NCBI GenBank assembly: GCA_949316235.1
Contig: OX438744.1
Coordinates: forward strand, 26,647,578-26,711,577
Length of the DNA: 64,000 nucleotides
Origin: Oegoconia quadripuncta
Taxonomy: Eukaryota; Arthropoda; Insecta; Lepidoptera; Autostichidae
Direction: 5' to 3'
A model generated the notes under the pieces. The model did no database searches. It worked only from the letters and a program-made list of their open reading frames with translations, and was not told where the DNA came from. Shown here piece by piece: positions 10,301-21,293 of the stretch; position 1 is the stretch's first letter; every line of letters starts with the position of its first letter. Both the position numbers and the translations under genes were made by a program.

Positions 10301-11672
10301 ATTGTGGGGGTCTCCGCCCTCTTATTATTACTTAGTTAAAAATAACACGAGTATTTTGTATGCCTATATGCCTGCCTCCGTGGCTTAATGCAGGGTTTAC
10401 GAATCGGAGGTCGCGGGTTCGATCCCCAACGGGGTACATGTTTGGTAGTCGATTTGGTAGGTGGTAGGGCATATTAAAAAATGTTCGCCAGGTTAGCTCC
10501 CACCAAACAGCAATATTAATAGTATTGTTGTGTTCCGTGTTGTCAGAGGTAAGATGGCCAGTCCCCCAAATAGAATGGGGTATCCGGGTCAGTACTCTTC
10601 CACCTTCGGCCTCATCTTCACTTTTTTTTCTCGTTTATTTAGGGATAAAAACAACTTTACTATATAAACTACTGATCTACATCAAAAGTGCAAACCCGTT
10701 ATGCACAAAGAAAAATCCTTAAGCGTCTCTTCAATCGCGTTGTGGTATCGGACTGGACATTCGGCGCTCAATAAACTAACGATATTAGACTTCGAAGGTC
10801 GTCGTAATGTTTCGATACTCGAGTGCTGTAGACCACAGAGAATCCCTTTGAACGCCACCATACATTAGTACTAGTAGTAGACGGTAGCAAGTTTTTTGAT
10901 AAAATATCAACAGCGTTCGTCATAAAATTCGTCTTCTTAATTATAAAGTCATGTTTGGCCCATCCACGACCGTCATAGTCACACACATTTGACAGAAATG
11001 CTTTCAAAAAAACGTTTGCTATTTTACGTCTACTGTGGTATGTGGTCTGTGCCTAGACCGTCTGTTTAGCTGAGCCGCTGCCGTGTCGATATCTATGTCT
11101 AGCCCACCTCCATGGAGGAGCTTTCTCAAAAACAAATTAAACAGCATAGAAATTAAATCTCACTGAAAAAGATCGACCGCATACATGCCATAAAGTAGGT
11201 AACACAGGGTCACAGGGGTAACCGAGGATCGTAATTGGAGACGTTGGGAATTTTTTCCTCCTCGGCCCCACTATGGATTTCCAGCTGTCAAACCGTCCGA
11301 CGACGAAGGAGAAGCTCTACAATTTTTTCCCCTTTTGAAAGAGACTATAACAAATGGCGGGTTTTAATCGTAATGTTTATAATTGATTACATATCCCAAT
11401 CACACGCAGGGGCCGTGGCCAACGGGCATGCGGAGCCGGAGCCGGAGGGGGAGAGGGAGGGGGAAGGCGAGGACGACGAGGAGGCCGCGCTGCGACGCGC
11501 CGAGGCCTTCGCCGACGCGCTGGAGGCGCTGGGCGAGGCTCGCGGGGGGGCCGGGGGGGGCAGGGGGGGCGGCGGCGGGCGGGCCGGGGGGGACGGGGAG
11601 CGGCTGCAGCGCGCGGAGGCGCTGGTGGCGTCCTTCTGCACGGCGCTGGGCCTCAACCCGCGCGACCTGTGA
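7361..11672 (+). CDS. AAGAB: Alpha- and gamma-adaptin-binding protein p34
   Basis: AAGAB is a cytosolic chaperone for assembly of the AP-1 and AP-2 clathrin adaptor complexes, with a Rab-like N-terminal fold. Four exons join in phase: 7361-7436, 8804-8982, 9897-10224 and 11410-11672, giving 281 residues (human about 315). Family landmarks are 'MCNKYYSA' in exon 2, 'LARHHGYELV' and 'ALHAHTWPNL' in exon 3, and the C-terminal helical region 'RRAEAFADALEALGEAR' with 'ALVASFCTALGLNPRDL' before TGA. The exon 3 acceptor (CAG 9894-9896) has a poor pyrimidine tract. I chose it because it keeps phase and joins the aligned blocks, so that boundary is less sure. Exons 2-4 are extremely GC-rich, with Pro-Ala, Gly-Glu and Gly-Arg runs absent from vertebrate relatives. 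Introns carry a MITE and a SINE. Confidence 0.88.
7725..8167 (-). repeat. Interspersed repeat family 'CCGCCCGCGG', one near-full and one partial copy
   Basis: The reverse strand of 7984-8167 reads from 'CTAGCTTTCCACCCGCGGG' through 'ATCGCGGATATGT' and 'CCAGGGTATGTTCTACC' to 'CTGTGATTGAGCAAC'. A second partial copy lies at about 7725-7800 and shares the 'TTGCTCAATCACAGCGA' end. The same family recurs at about 5545, 18334-18395, 20770-20945 and 55473-55605. It is common in Lepidoptera; its class is not certain (possibly Helitron-derived or a 3' remnant of a non-LTR element). Confidence 0.6.
9191..9607. mobile_element. Mariner-type MITE, almost wholly palindromic, in AAGAB intron 2
   Basis: The ends are CAGGGTGTTCGGCAGATCG and its reverse complement, flanked on both sides by TA (9189-9190 and 9608-9609). 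Inverted similarity extends inward through 'ATTCAGGCAATAAAAAAA' to a central pair around 'CCTGTAACTTTTTGT', so nearly the entire 417 bp can fold back. There is no ORF. A TA target duplication indicates the Tc1/mariner group. Confidence 0.82.
10373..10712 (+). mobile_element. tRNA-headed SINE, family B, in AAGAB intron 3
   Basis: The head reads 'CTCCGTGGCTTAATG' (A-box-like) and 'GGTTCGATCC' (B box), followed by the family body 'TGGTAGGGCAT', 'GTTGTGTTCCG' and 'CCAGTCCCCCAAAT', ending near 'CCCGTTATGCACAAAG'. Further copies are at 31119, 32365, 37568, 52780, 59566 and 60633. I call this family B only for this window. Confidence 0.8.
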
Positions 11673-12067
11673 GCGCTGTGAGCGCTGTGAGCGCCGCGCC
11701 CGGCTCCCACGATCCCACTCTCACATCATTCGTTAACTTCGTGATACCGTGATGGGTCCTATACCGCATGACCGTTTCTGGCGGCAGTCCACGCCGAGGG
11801 CATTCGGTATTGTCCGATGGGCCGGCGGCTGGTTCTATACATTCGGACGAGTGACGGTATCGCGATACGTTATGGTGGGCGTCCCACTCGGGCCTCGACT
11901 GAACCGCGTCGCGTCGCTCGGGGGGACAGTAGGAAGTAAAAATGCAATGAGTGATCTGTGTATAGTATGTATAATTAAAACGTGTAAATAATGTAATATA
12001 TTAACATCTTATACTTAATCATTTAACCAGTCGCATTGCATCCGTTGCCACTATTAACGGTTAACGA

Positions 12068-12073
12068 AATAAA
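12068..12073 (+). terminator. Poly(A) signal AATAAA, probably AAGAB
   Basis: This is the first canonical AATAAA after the AAGAB stop, about 395 bp downstream and followed by an A/T-rich stretch. It would give a 3' UTR of about 0.4 kb. Confidence 0.5.
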
Positions 12074-12089
12074 AAAAATTATATAACCT

Positions 12090-13358
12090 GACCTATCGTT
12101 TTTTTTATCAATCTACTCCAACATAACAGAGCGAGGGAACAGTGTGATCGCATCCGGGATCGACTCCTCGCGAGGGTAATGGGTGAGGCGCGGAGCACCA
12201 CCGGACGCCACTTGTAGTGACACACAGGGTCACAGGGGTCGCTTTACTACGCGAGCTGTGAGTCGCTTTTAACATTCTCAGCACACTCGACAAATTTAAA
12301 TTGTTCATTTCACGGCGGGCAATAGCGAATGTCCCGCGCCGTTCTGGGCAGAATTATAAACGCTATCACGTGACAGAAAATGAACGCTGTTCAAAACATT
12401 CACCTTCGCCCCATTGGACCAGCAATATACACATGGATCACAGGGCGACTAGCACAATATAAATGTATATTTTCTACAAGGCTAAGACACCCGACAGGAA
12501 TAGTACGTCCCGAGAAAAAAATCTTGGAAATCTTAATAATGGTATTACTGAAGCACTAAACATTGTTCCGTCACATTAAAAAATTCAAGTGGGAACTCTG
12601 TCGGAACATAGACAGAAACTTTTTATTCAACAACAATTAATTTTTGAGAAAGTTGGTGGAATTTTTCATCCTTTGTATTACGATTAGAGACGAATGAGAG
12701 TCAAACGGAATGTACCGAAGAATACCTACGGTGATGAATGCGGTCGACCTATCTGTGCACAGGAGAGTGGTCTATCACCCGGACTTACGCTGCAATGCGA
12801 CTGCGTCTCACAAACGGCGATGCTGCGCTAGTCAACTGATTTATCAATAATTAATTACTATTTTTTATTGTTAGTCATCTTAATACAATGTCATTAGACT
12901 GCCGAAAGATAGTACCCGGGACGCGTCGGGCCCGCGATGACCCGGACGGTTCACATGGTCCGTCGAGCCGACGACGGCGACTCGTTCAATTTGCGTCTCA
13001 CAATTTTAACCTCTAATTAATAGCTAAAATTAAAACAATAGTACGCACTCGTACAAATAACGGCGTGTAAATAAATTCATCTCAATACAATAGTAACGTC
13101 AATATATAGCCAACAACGGAATACTCAACAAGAGGGCGCGGCATTCTGATATGTGCGCGAGGCGGCTCCGGCCCCACTAGTGGTGTAGTGTGCGGAGCAC
13201 ACGGGCAGAGTCACGGGGCGTGGGGAGTGGGGCGTGGGGCGACCACACACCTCTGATGTTAAGCGAAGGTTAAAGATTATTGACAAGAGGAGACTGGGTA
13301 TGTATGTCATCTCGAACGGGCAATTTAACAGCAATTGGGTGGTAGAATGCAGTTAATG
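12090..13358. other. Intergenic, nothing recognised
   Basis: Mixed-composition sequence between AAGAB and the ABHD gene, which converge. I see no open frame with family resemblance. A 17-bp string, 'CACAGGGTCACAGGGGT', occurs here near 12222 and again near 11205. Confidence 0.5.
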
Positions 13359-13366
13359 GCCTAGGG

Positions 13367-14655
13367 CAGGGATGGCGAACTAATGGCACCCGACTAAATA
13401 TGTTGGGTACGACAAGATGGAACCGAATGTTTGCATTTTAGTTCAAAGTAACAAACTTCACTATGAAGTTCAACGAAGGTACGAGAGTTGATGTATTTAG
13501 TTTTATTATTTTCCTAACAACTAAGTCAAAATTATTAGACAGCACGTCGCACATTATTTTAATCGGAATTGAAAGCATTTTTTTTATATATAATGAATTA
13601 ATAAATAACCACTGTACGGTTTACCGTGCCTTAGTTATTTATGTCATTGCTTAGCATGCATTTTCACACCGTTCGCGTCAATATATCATTAGACAATTAA
13701 TCAGTGAATTACACGCACTCAAGGCAAGCGGTTGTTTTATTATAACATAGCACACACCGCGCCCTATCACCCTAGCACCTTAGCATCCCTTATCATAAGT
13801 GTAGTTTACCCCTACAACCACTTTAGCCCAGGGAAAATACGGTAAACAATTAGCTTACCTAAACATCATTCAGAACCGACATATATAATTGCAGTGTTAT
13901 AGAGGTATATTAGAGATGAAATGTTGAATAATTAAGCCTAAAATGAACGACCGCTTAGTCTAGACTTTTTTATAAAACCCTATTTTTAATTTGTATCTTA
14001 ATAACACTAAATACTAACTGATATTTAATTAGGTAGACTTTTGTTAAACACAGTTAACTTATTGATGGATAAAAAACTAAGCATGTTATAGTTAGGCACG
14101 CATGTGTTTTAGCTGAAAATGTCGTCGAACTGCATTGCTTAAGAAATAAAAATGAGAACTAATATTTTGTAACGATAATTTCCCTAAATGTTTTGAATTT
14201 AAAGAAATACCCATCAATTGAGCATTTTTTTTTAAAAGAAACACATTTTGCAACTTTAGCTTATTTAGTTACTTAGTATTTGCGTTTCTTACAAATGCTT
14301 AATTTTTAGCAATTGTTACTACATTTACAACAGTTTAAATTAATAATTTAAATGTTTCAAGAAAATAGCTGTTATTCGTTTTTCCGAGGCCAAACCGTAT
14401 TTTCCCTGAGCTACTTGCCCGATTGTTATGGGAGTTGAAAATGCATGTACCTAATATTTAAATTTTACAATCTGTCCTATGACATAAATATTTGTATGCC
14501 TATACTATACTGGCTAATCACAGAGATCAAAGAAATACCTGTAACCACCTACATGTTACCTGTGTATCACAATAAAATTATTTGATTGATTGATCGTCTA
14601 TGGCCTCGTAATTTTTTTTTAAATGGCACGTATTCATAAAGGTTCGCCATCCATG
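13367..14655. mobile_element. hAT-like DNA transposon relic, non-autonomous
   Basis: The left end is CAGGGATGGCGAACTAATGG and the right end is the imperfect inverse ending 'GGTTCGCCATCCATG'. The flanks are GCCTAGGG (13359-13366) and GCCTAAGG (14656-14663), an 8-bp target duplication with one mismatch. CA-TG-type ends with an 8-bp duplication are the hAT signature. The 1.29-kb interior is AT-rich with no transposase frame that I can recognise. Confidence 0.72.
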
Positions 14656-14663
14656 GCCTAAGG

Positions 14664-15591
14664 CAATACGTTAACGGACACAGGACTCGCAAAGATAACA
14701 TTAAACAATTAATTGTGCCCGCTTCACTGTCAGTTGCATTATCATGGACCAAGAAAACATATTAGTTCGTTTAGGTGTTTGACGCTAAAGATTTTAATTG
14801 ACGGATGGTCAATTAAAAAACATTTTGGAAATCTCCGATCTCTCCGTATGTCACTCCAACCGCATCGGATAAACGTCACAGCAATTTGGTGTGCAGCAGT
14901 CGGTACAAGTGTGTCGAGTCTTCGGATGCAGACATTACATCCCTTAACGGACCGAGCGCTCCAAAGCGAATTGTTAAGTAGAAATATAAGAAAGGGACAT
15001 AATATATTATGTTTAATCTTTCAGAAAGTAAATTAAATAAAAACGGTTGAGTGGGTGTGAGTGACAGGTCGCTACAGAGGGGTGCGGGTCGCACACTGCA
15101 CTGGTCCCGGGGGTGGTAGGGGGGGCAGGGGGGGGCCGGCCGCCGTATTGTCTAACTACACCTACAAATGCAGCCCACACTATAATTAGCACCTACCTAT
15201 AATACTAGTCTCTCACTCTCGCCCGCGGGGCGCTGGCGAATATCCTAAGTTTTTAGGAATAAATTTTTGTGCAGGTACGTAAAGTAAGTTAGCTAAATAT
15301 ATTATTATTTAAAGCGAGTAGCATAATTGAGCGGCATATTGGTCGGGGTGTGGACACGGGAGCTTCCTGTCGATAGGCGTGGCGTAGCAAAGTGTCCTCG
15401 ACGGCGCCGCGAGGATCGCATCACGCGGACGAACGTTCAATACCACACTTTGGTTTGGACTGTAAAAAATGGCAATACAAATCGACTAACCAATGAAGAA
15501 TGAAACGGGTCGAATCGATCGCCTCCGGAAGTCCCGAGTGCACGAGCGGAACGTTTGACGTTCCCATACTTATGCTGCCCAATTATTATTT
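14664..15591. other. Intergenic, nothing recognised
   Basis: Convergent 3' flanks of AAGAB and the ABHD gene. A G-rich run lies at about 15107-15145. No gene or repeat boundary is recognised. Confidence 0.5.
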
Positions 15592-15597
15592 TTTATT
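15592..15597 (-). terminator. Poly(A) signal for ABHD gene
   Basis: AATAAA on the minus strand, 180 bp beyond the TAG stop at 15777-15779. No closer canonical signal was seen. Confidence 0.5.
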
Positions 15598-15776
15598 TCC
15601 TATTCCTAGTCGATCGAATTCGTTCGTCGATTCAAGCAAGGCCACTTTTTATAAAGCATCGTTTACGAGAAGGAAACTCGACTCCTACTTCACTAATTAT
15701 CACTAGCGTCTTCCCCCTCCCGCGGGGGGCGAGGGCGGGCGAGGGCCGACGGGGCGCTCCTCACGCGGGTCCGGCC

Positions 15777-18700
15777 CTAGGCGAGGGCGAGGTCGGGAGT
15801 GGGGGCGGCGAGGAGTGCAGCGAAGTACTGGTGCGCCAGGCGCGCCATGTACTGTCGGTGCGAGGCGCGCGCCGGCCACCAGCCCTCCAGGAAGCCGATG
15901 TGGCCGCCGCGCGCCGTCACCACCAGCGCCACGTGCCGCGACGCCAGCGCCTCGCGCCACGGCAGGACTGCGCCACAACACCACAACGCCACAACATCAA
16001 ACCCACCGCTGCTCTCAATGGGATCGGCTCTCACCCCGGGGGGCGGGGGGCGGGGCAACCCTCCCGCGGACCTCAGGTGAGATCCGACTTTATTTTTTGT
16101 TAACATCGGTGTAACTCTACTCGACGTCGGGACGTGACGAATCCATCGCCCGCTAGTGGTCGTGTCCCCCGGTTGAACCGAACGGTGACGGTCAAAATCC
16201 ACTCCACCGGGTCGGGAGAAATGCTAATATAGGATGGGCAGCAGCTACCTGTAAAGAGACTCCCGATCCACTGCGATCGCCAACTCGCCTGCGGAGTGTG
16301 GCGATTATGGCAATTACCCCCCGAATATATGGACACAACACATGTGCCCCGGCCCCCAGTCTCCGACGGTCCCGCTATTCCCAGCTACCATGGAAGCTCC
16401 CCCTACCGACGAAACTGAAAGGTGACAGGGATGTGAGTCTCACAAGAAGGCGCAAGATCACCTAAAACGCAATGGACAGAGAACCAAGGAGAATCGGTCT
16501 CCTGCGGATCTCCTTATTTATATATATTCGATCCCGCAGGAGGGCTCCGAGCATAGCTCTGTCCATTGCGTTTTGGGTGATCTTGCGCCTTCTTATGAGA
16601 CTCACAGGGAGGTCACCTTTCAGTTCCTTGCTTGAGAAATTTGCAAACTTAAGGGCAAGTGTGCCCCGCTTGTGGGACCGACGGCCGTTGGAGCGAAGAG
16701 GCTCTCGAAGGTAGACACACACGAGGTGGATTTGATAAAGATCACGGGAAGTCGCTGAATGCGGGCCGCACAGGACCGATCCTCGTGGAGACTTTGGAGG
16801 AGGCCTTTGTCCAGCAGGGGACGTCCTTCGGCCGATATGATGATGATGATATATTTAGTTACGATGAATTTGCACAACTAGTACAACTTTCCGCATTGCG
16901 TCGGACGCTCTTGACGTTGGGCTCCTCTGAAAACCAGTGCTGTAACAATTGCTACAGCATAATATGCTGAGATAGAGAACATTTTTGACATCACACTGCA
17001 CTCACCGCATTTCAAAATCTGTTTCTGTATATTGTAGTAATTTTCTTGTTTTTTAATATTGTTGTTGCTATAGTGTGGTGTCAAATAAATGTATATCTAT
17101 GAACTCTAGGCGGACACTCACCGTCCAGCGGCTGGAAGGGGTCGTCGGCGGCCTGCAGGCAGAGCAGCGGCACGCGCACGCGGTGCAGCTTGTCGCGCAG
17201 CGTGGCGGCGCGGTAGTAGGCGTCCACGGAGTCGAAGCCGAAGTGTCGCGCCGTGAAGGCCGCGTCGAACTGTCGCACGGAGCGCGACTGCGCCACGCCG
17301 CGCCAGTCGCACGCCTCGCCCGCCAGCAGCGCGTGCGCCCTCACCGTGCGCCGCAGGTTGCGCGCCATGTGCCACGACAGCAGCGCGTTCAGCGGCGGCC
17401 GCTCGATGCACTCCGCGCCTGCGGGCACGCCCACGGCCACGGTCACTACACGCTCCCGCTCCCGCTCCCGGTCACTGCCACGCTCCCGGTCACGGCCACG
17501 CTCCCCACCCACCGCGGATGACGTCGAGCGGCGAGGACACGACGAGCGCGGCGGCCAGCGGCGCGGCGGCCCCGTGTGCGGCCAGGTACTGCCCCAGGAT
17601 GAGCCCGCCCAGCGACACGCCGCACGCTAGCAGCGGGCCCGGCGCGCGCGCCCGCACGGCCGCCACCACCTCGGCTAGGTCGGCGTGCGACACGGCGCAG
17701 TACAGCCGCGGCGTCTGCAACACGACCACGCGCACGCGCACGCTCACGCTCGCTGCCCCCGCGCCTCCCCTCCCCGAGGGCGAGGCGGCGGGGGGGGGGC
17801 GAGGGGTACACTCACGGTGAGGGGCAGCCCGCCCAGCCCGCGGTTGCTGAACACGACGGCGTGGGCCCCGAGCGCGCGGGCGGCTGCGCAGAGGCAGCGC
17901 ACGTAGTCGGCGTGCGCGCCGCCCGTCAGGCCGGGCAGCACCAGCAGCACCGGCCGCGCCGGGCCCGCGCCCTCCTCCGCGTCCAGCCAGTCCAGCGCCA
18001 CCTGCCCGCCGTCCGACAGCCGCAGGATCTCCCTGCAAGCGGGCCGCGGTTAGCGTCGGGGTCTGCCCGCAGGGGGCGTGGGGTATAGGGGCGTACCGGC
18101 GGAATCGCGGCGCGGGCAGCCAGTGCGTGCGCAGCAGCGAGCCCAGCACGGTCTGCAGGCGCGCCTCCACGCACCAGGGCGTGGGCCAGTACGGCTCTCG
18201 CAGCAGCGGCACGCGCTCCTCCAGCAGCCGCCGGAACGAGCCCTCGCGGCACACTAGCGTCGGCTTCTGCCGATACACACGTTAATAGATTCGCATCTTT
18301 GGTACACAACAGCTGGAGAGAAACCAAGATGGACACTTTTTATCAGATAAAGTGAGTAGTACCCATGCGGGGGTATATGTATAAACGAATTCCAATCCAA
18401 GCCACGGGTAAATATTTATATATAGGTATCTCCTATGTAGAGATTTATGGGATTATCCTATTTTGAGTGTTCAAAATATAAGATCCAGCAAAATTAACCC
18501 GACAAATGTTGGCAATTGCATATACATGACAATAAAATAATATATTCATTAAAAAAGCTAGCCTTTATTTATTTTTAGAATATAATCTGTTATCTTACGT
18601 TTTATTTTATTGTGTACATCCTGTACATACACTCTGTAATGTTTGTTGGGTTATTTTGTTAGACCTTATACATATAGGTAACTCTCAATTATTTTATTAA

Positions 18701-19922
18701 GTGAAACTAAGATAATATTTTCAGTTTAATAAGATCCTACTAATTGTGTATGTAATTTAATAATAGTTGTTCTGGTCCTAAAAGAATTAAATAAAATATC
18801 TCTTATTTTACTTTGCTCAATATAGATGAACAACATTCATAGACTCGACTAGAGCATTATGAATAAATGGTTTCCACACGCATAAAGTTTTCTTTGTTCA
18901 GCTTTGTTCAGAAAAATAGCCTATGTCTCTCTCCAACTCTTCAAATATACTTGTGCAAACAATTAAGTTATTCTAATGCTCCATAACGACCTGAAAGAAA
19001 AACAAGCAAACACTCTTTTCAATACTTATTAATAGTATAGGTACTTAGTATTAGCATAATATGACGTCCAATGGATAACATAGTCAACAAAATATACATA
19101 CAATAAATACATCAGTCAGCATCAGATGGAGAATGATCCCTGCACAACAGTCACAGGAAACACATACATAGCTCTGATATGTAGCTGTGTCATTGCTCCA
19201 AAATGAACAAGATTATTAGAGGGTTAATTTTTGTGTAGTCAGTGTGCCCATGCATGAGTACGTTCGTTAGAATCTGCCCTTGTGGGTTATGAAATTGTTA
19301 TAGCAATTTAATATACAGGCCACTATTTGGGTCTTCCTATAACACTACTTGTGTATCTTTGTAGATAAAATACCTAGGATTAGGAAACTCGTAGTAATCA
19401 CAAATACTTAGTAGTTTACGGGTTGTAAATCTTTTATATGACGCGATAGTGAAGTGATAATTTAGTCAAGGTCTATTATAATAGGTTAGGGTGTCGTTAA
19501 GGGAACAATTTTGCCTTATTGCCGAAATATTTATTATTATAATTATACCCCCTCAACGATACCCTAACCTATTATCTACAATATGACCTTGTAATTGTTT
19601 TATTAGTGAAATAAATTGAAGGTACCCAAATCCTCATTCAAACACAAAAACCATTACATTCACATAGTATTCAAACGATTGTGAATCAACAAATAGTTCC
19701 ATTTGAATGCATAATCAGATTACTGTTAACGCACCACATTAACAGATTTTTCTCTTTCATCTGTAATATTATTCTAATGAAATTTACCTTGACCACTTCC
19801 ACAAGATAATAGGTTAAGTACAAAACCGATAGCGAAAGACCCACTAGAAACTCCTTCTTCACTTCAAAAATATACATAAATAATTCTAGCATGATAGTTA
19901 TGAAATAATAAAATAAATACAA
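15777..19922 (-). CDS. ABHD3: Alpha/beta hydrolase ABHD1/ABHD3-type (membrane phospholipid hydrolase)
   Basis: ABHD3 is a membrane-anchored lipase acting on phosphatidylcholines. Six exons on the minus strand join in phase: 19922-19788, 18266-18097, 18032-17816, 17714-17513, 17418-17122 and 15967-15777, giving 403 residues (human ABHD3 409). Exon 1 is a hydrophobic anchor, 'FLVGLSLSVLYLTYYLVEV', joined to 'KPTLVC', just as in ABHD3. Exon 3 has 'LLVLPGLTGGAHADYVR' and 'VVFSNRGLGG'. The predicted triad is Ser208 in 'GVSLGG', Asp334 in 'AADDPFQP' and His363 in 'GGHIGFLEG'. The start could instead be a later in-frame Met at 19892 or 19877, which shifts the numbering. ABHD1 versus ABHD3 cannot be settled here. 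Exons 2-6 are very GC-rich, whereas exon 1 is AT-rich. The 5' end faces ACADVL. Confidence 0.9.
16415..16623. repeat. Long hairpin, ~67-bp arms
   Basis: 16415-16481 and 16557-16623 are near-perfect reverse complements, from 'CTGAAAGGTGAC' to 'AATGGACAGAG'. The 75-bp spacer holds a second short inverted pair around 'CTCCTGCGG' and 'CCCGCAGGAG'. It lies in the last intron of the ABHD gene. It may be a MITE or a piece of the adjacent RTE-like sequence duplicated in inverse. Confidence 0.8.
16640..16855 (+). mobile_element. RTE-type non-LTR retrotransposon, 3' end
   Basis: It ends in 'GGAGGAGGCCTTTGTCCAGC' followed by 'GGACGTCCTTCGGC' and (GAT)n, the typical tail of lepidopteran RTE elements. 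The preceding 150 bp ('ATCACGGGAAGTCGCTGAATG') matches the end of the RTE ORF region in style. 5'-truncated. A second tail of this type is near 31700. Confidence 0.65.
18334..18400 (-). repeat. Fragment of 'CCGCCCGCGG' interspersed repeat
   Basis: The minus strand carries 'TACTCACTTTATCTGATAAA', preceded by a degenerate 'CCCGC' block, like the middle of the copy at 7984-8167. It lies in the first intron of the ABHD gene. Confidence 0.5.
19470..19580. mobile_element. Small fold-back element (MITE-like)
   Basis: 'ATAATAGGTTAGGGTGTCGT' at about 19479-19498 is inverted with few mismatches at about 19555-19575, and the arms are about 30 bp. It lies in the first intron of the ABHD gene. No superfamily assigned. 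Confidence 0.6.
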
Positions 19923-21293
19923 AAATAAAAAACCAAAGAAATAATTTTTAAACTTCTACAAATTTTTGAAATGGCCCATTTTTTTTTTTTTTTAATAATG
20001 TTCGCCCTTTGAAATGGCCCATTGTATCACCTTTTTTTACAGTAGTATTGCCATTTCATTATCGTTCAAGAACCTGTGACTTTTTTCCAATGCACATGCT
20101 GGACAGGCTTAGGTAACATATGGTGCAACTTCATTTTGAAGCCTTTTGAGTGATACACACTGTGTGTGACTACAATACAACACATTTGTTAGATTGCATG
20201 TGATAAGAACATAATGTTATTATGCAAGTAAAGACTTTACAACAAATTACACCTAATTCATTAAAAGCTAAAAACACTTTACAGCATCCAAGAGAAACGA
20301 ACGCTAGTCTGTTTTTCTAATTAGTGTTTCCAGTTTGATGTTAATTTTTAAATATAAAGTCATAATGATACTTTTGCGTTTATTTTATTTTTATTTTATT
20401 TTATTTTCTTGGGAAAACCAACAGCTGTTTTACAAATTATCACTTTTAAATTAAGAAACTGAAAGCCAATTAGAGGTTTCCACTGATAGAACCTACTTAA
20501 ACTTAATAAAGAATAAAAACTATACATTGCAATCAGAGAACGGTTGAAAAAATTAATCTAATTATAAACAATCTTATAGGATATCCTTGCATCGCCAATC
20601 CAAAAAACAACCGGGTCACAGCAGTATTTTCTTTTCTTTATTTTACAGCAATTACTACTTCATTTATTGCCAGACAGTGATACTGTATAATAATAAGATA
20701 TCGATAAAATAACATTATGAGACGAAAATAAATGAACTCAGGTACATGATTTTTTCATTTATTCTAAACTAGCATTCCGCCCGCGGCTTCGAATGCGTAG
20801 AATTTTTATCGCGGAAGTATATATCGGCAGGGTATGTTCAACCTATAAGTATACCAAATTTCATCCAAATCTGTTCATCCGTTTCGCCGTAATTGAGCAA
20901 CAAACAAACAAACACCCAACTTTCACTTTTGTAATATTAGTTGGATTATATCAACAGATTTTTTTCTCCATCTCCTGAATTTTTGTGTCAATTTCTCCTG
21001 ATCTTTTCAAATTTGACCTGGCAACACCCGACCGAATGAATGACCGCGGGGTTGTGTTTTTATAGTAAAAAATATTTTATATACATAATCATATTTTTAA
21101 ATGTAATTATTAGCATAATTCACAAAGTACCTTCTTATTGATAGGGTTAGTTTATTTCATGGGTTTGTGCTTCTTAGTGAAAATCTAACAATATTAATAT
21201 TGTTCAAATAATATGCACGGCGATTTCTCTACAAAATTGTGATTAACGATTGTCTTCGAATTCGTGAATAAAAAGCGGAGAATCATCAGAACA
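19923..21293. promoter_or_regulatory. Divergent ABHD/ACADVL intergenic region
   Basis: The 1.37 kb between the two start codons must contain both promoters and 5' UTRs. It is AT-rich, with (TTTTA)n at about 20374-20408, a repeat shared with 55170-55290 ('CAACAGCTRTTTTACAAA') at about 20400-20510, a 48-bp string shared with 36867-36912 ('TTGCATCGCCAATCCAAAAA'), and a transposable repeat at 20770-20945. No core promoter motif is obvious. Confidence 0.5.
20770..20945 (+). repeat. 'CCGCCCGCGG' interspersed repeat copy
   Basis: Runs from 'ACTAGCATTCCGCCCGCGGC' through 'GTATGTTCAACCTATA' and 'CGCCGTAATTGAGCAAC' to 'CTTTTGTAATATTAGT'. Same family as 7984-8167 and 55473-55605. Confidence 0.65.

Noticed and set aside
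10768..11007. 79-codon minus-strand ORF in AAGAB intron 3
   Set aside because: No recognisable family and AT-level codon use; length is within chance expectation.
15555..16103. 182-codon plus-strand open frame
   Set aside because: Antisense shadow of the last ABHD exon, low complexity with no family resemblance.
17490..18278. 262-codon minus-strand open frame
   Set aside because: It runs through two short introns of the ABHD gene that happen to stay open; splicing gives the family match instead.
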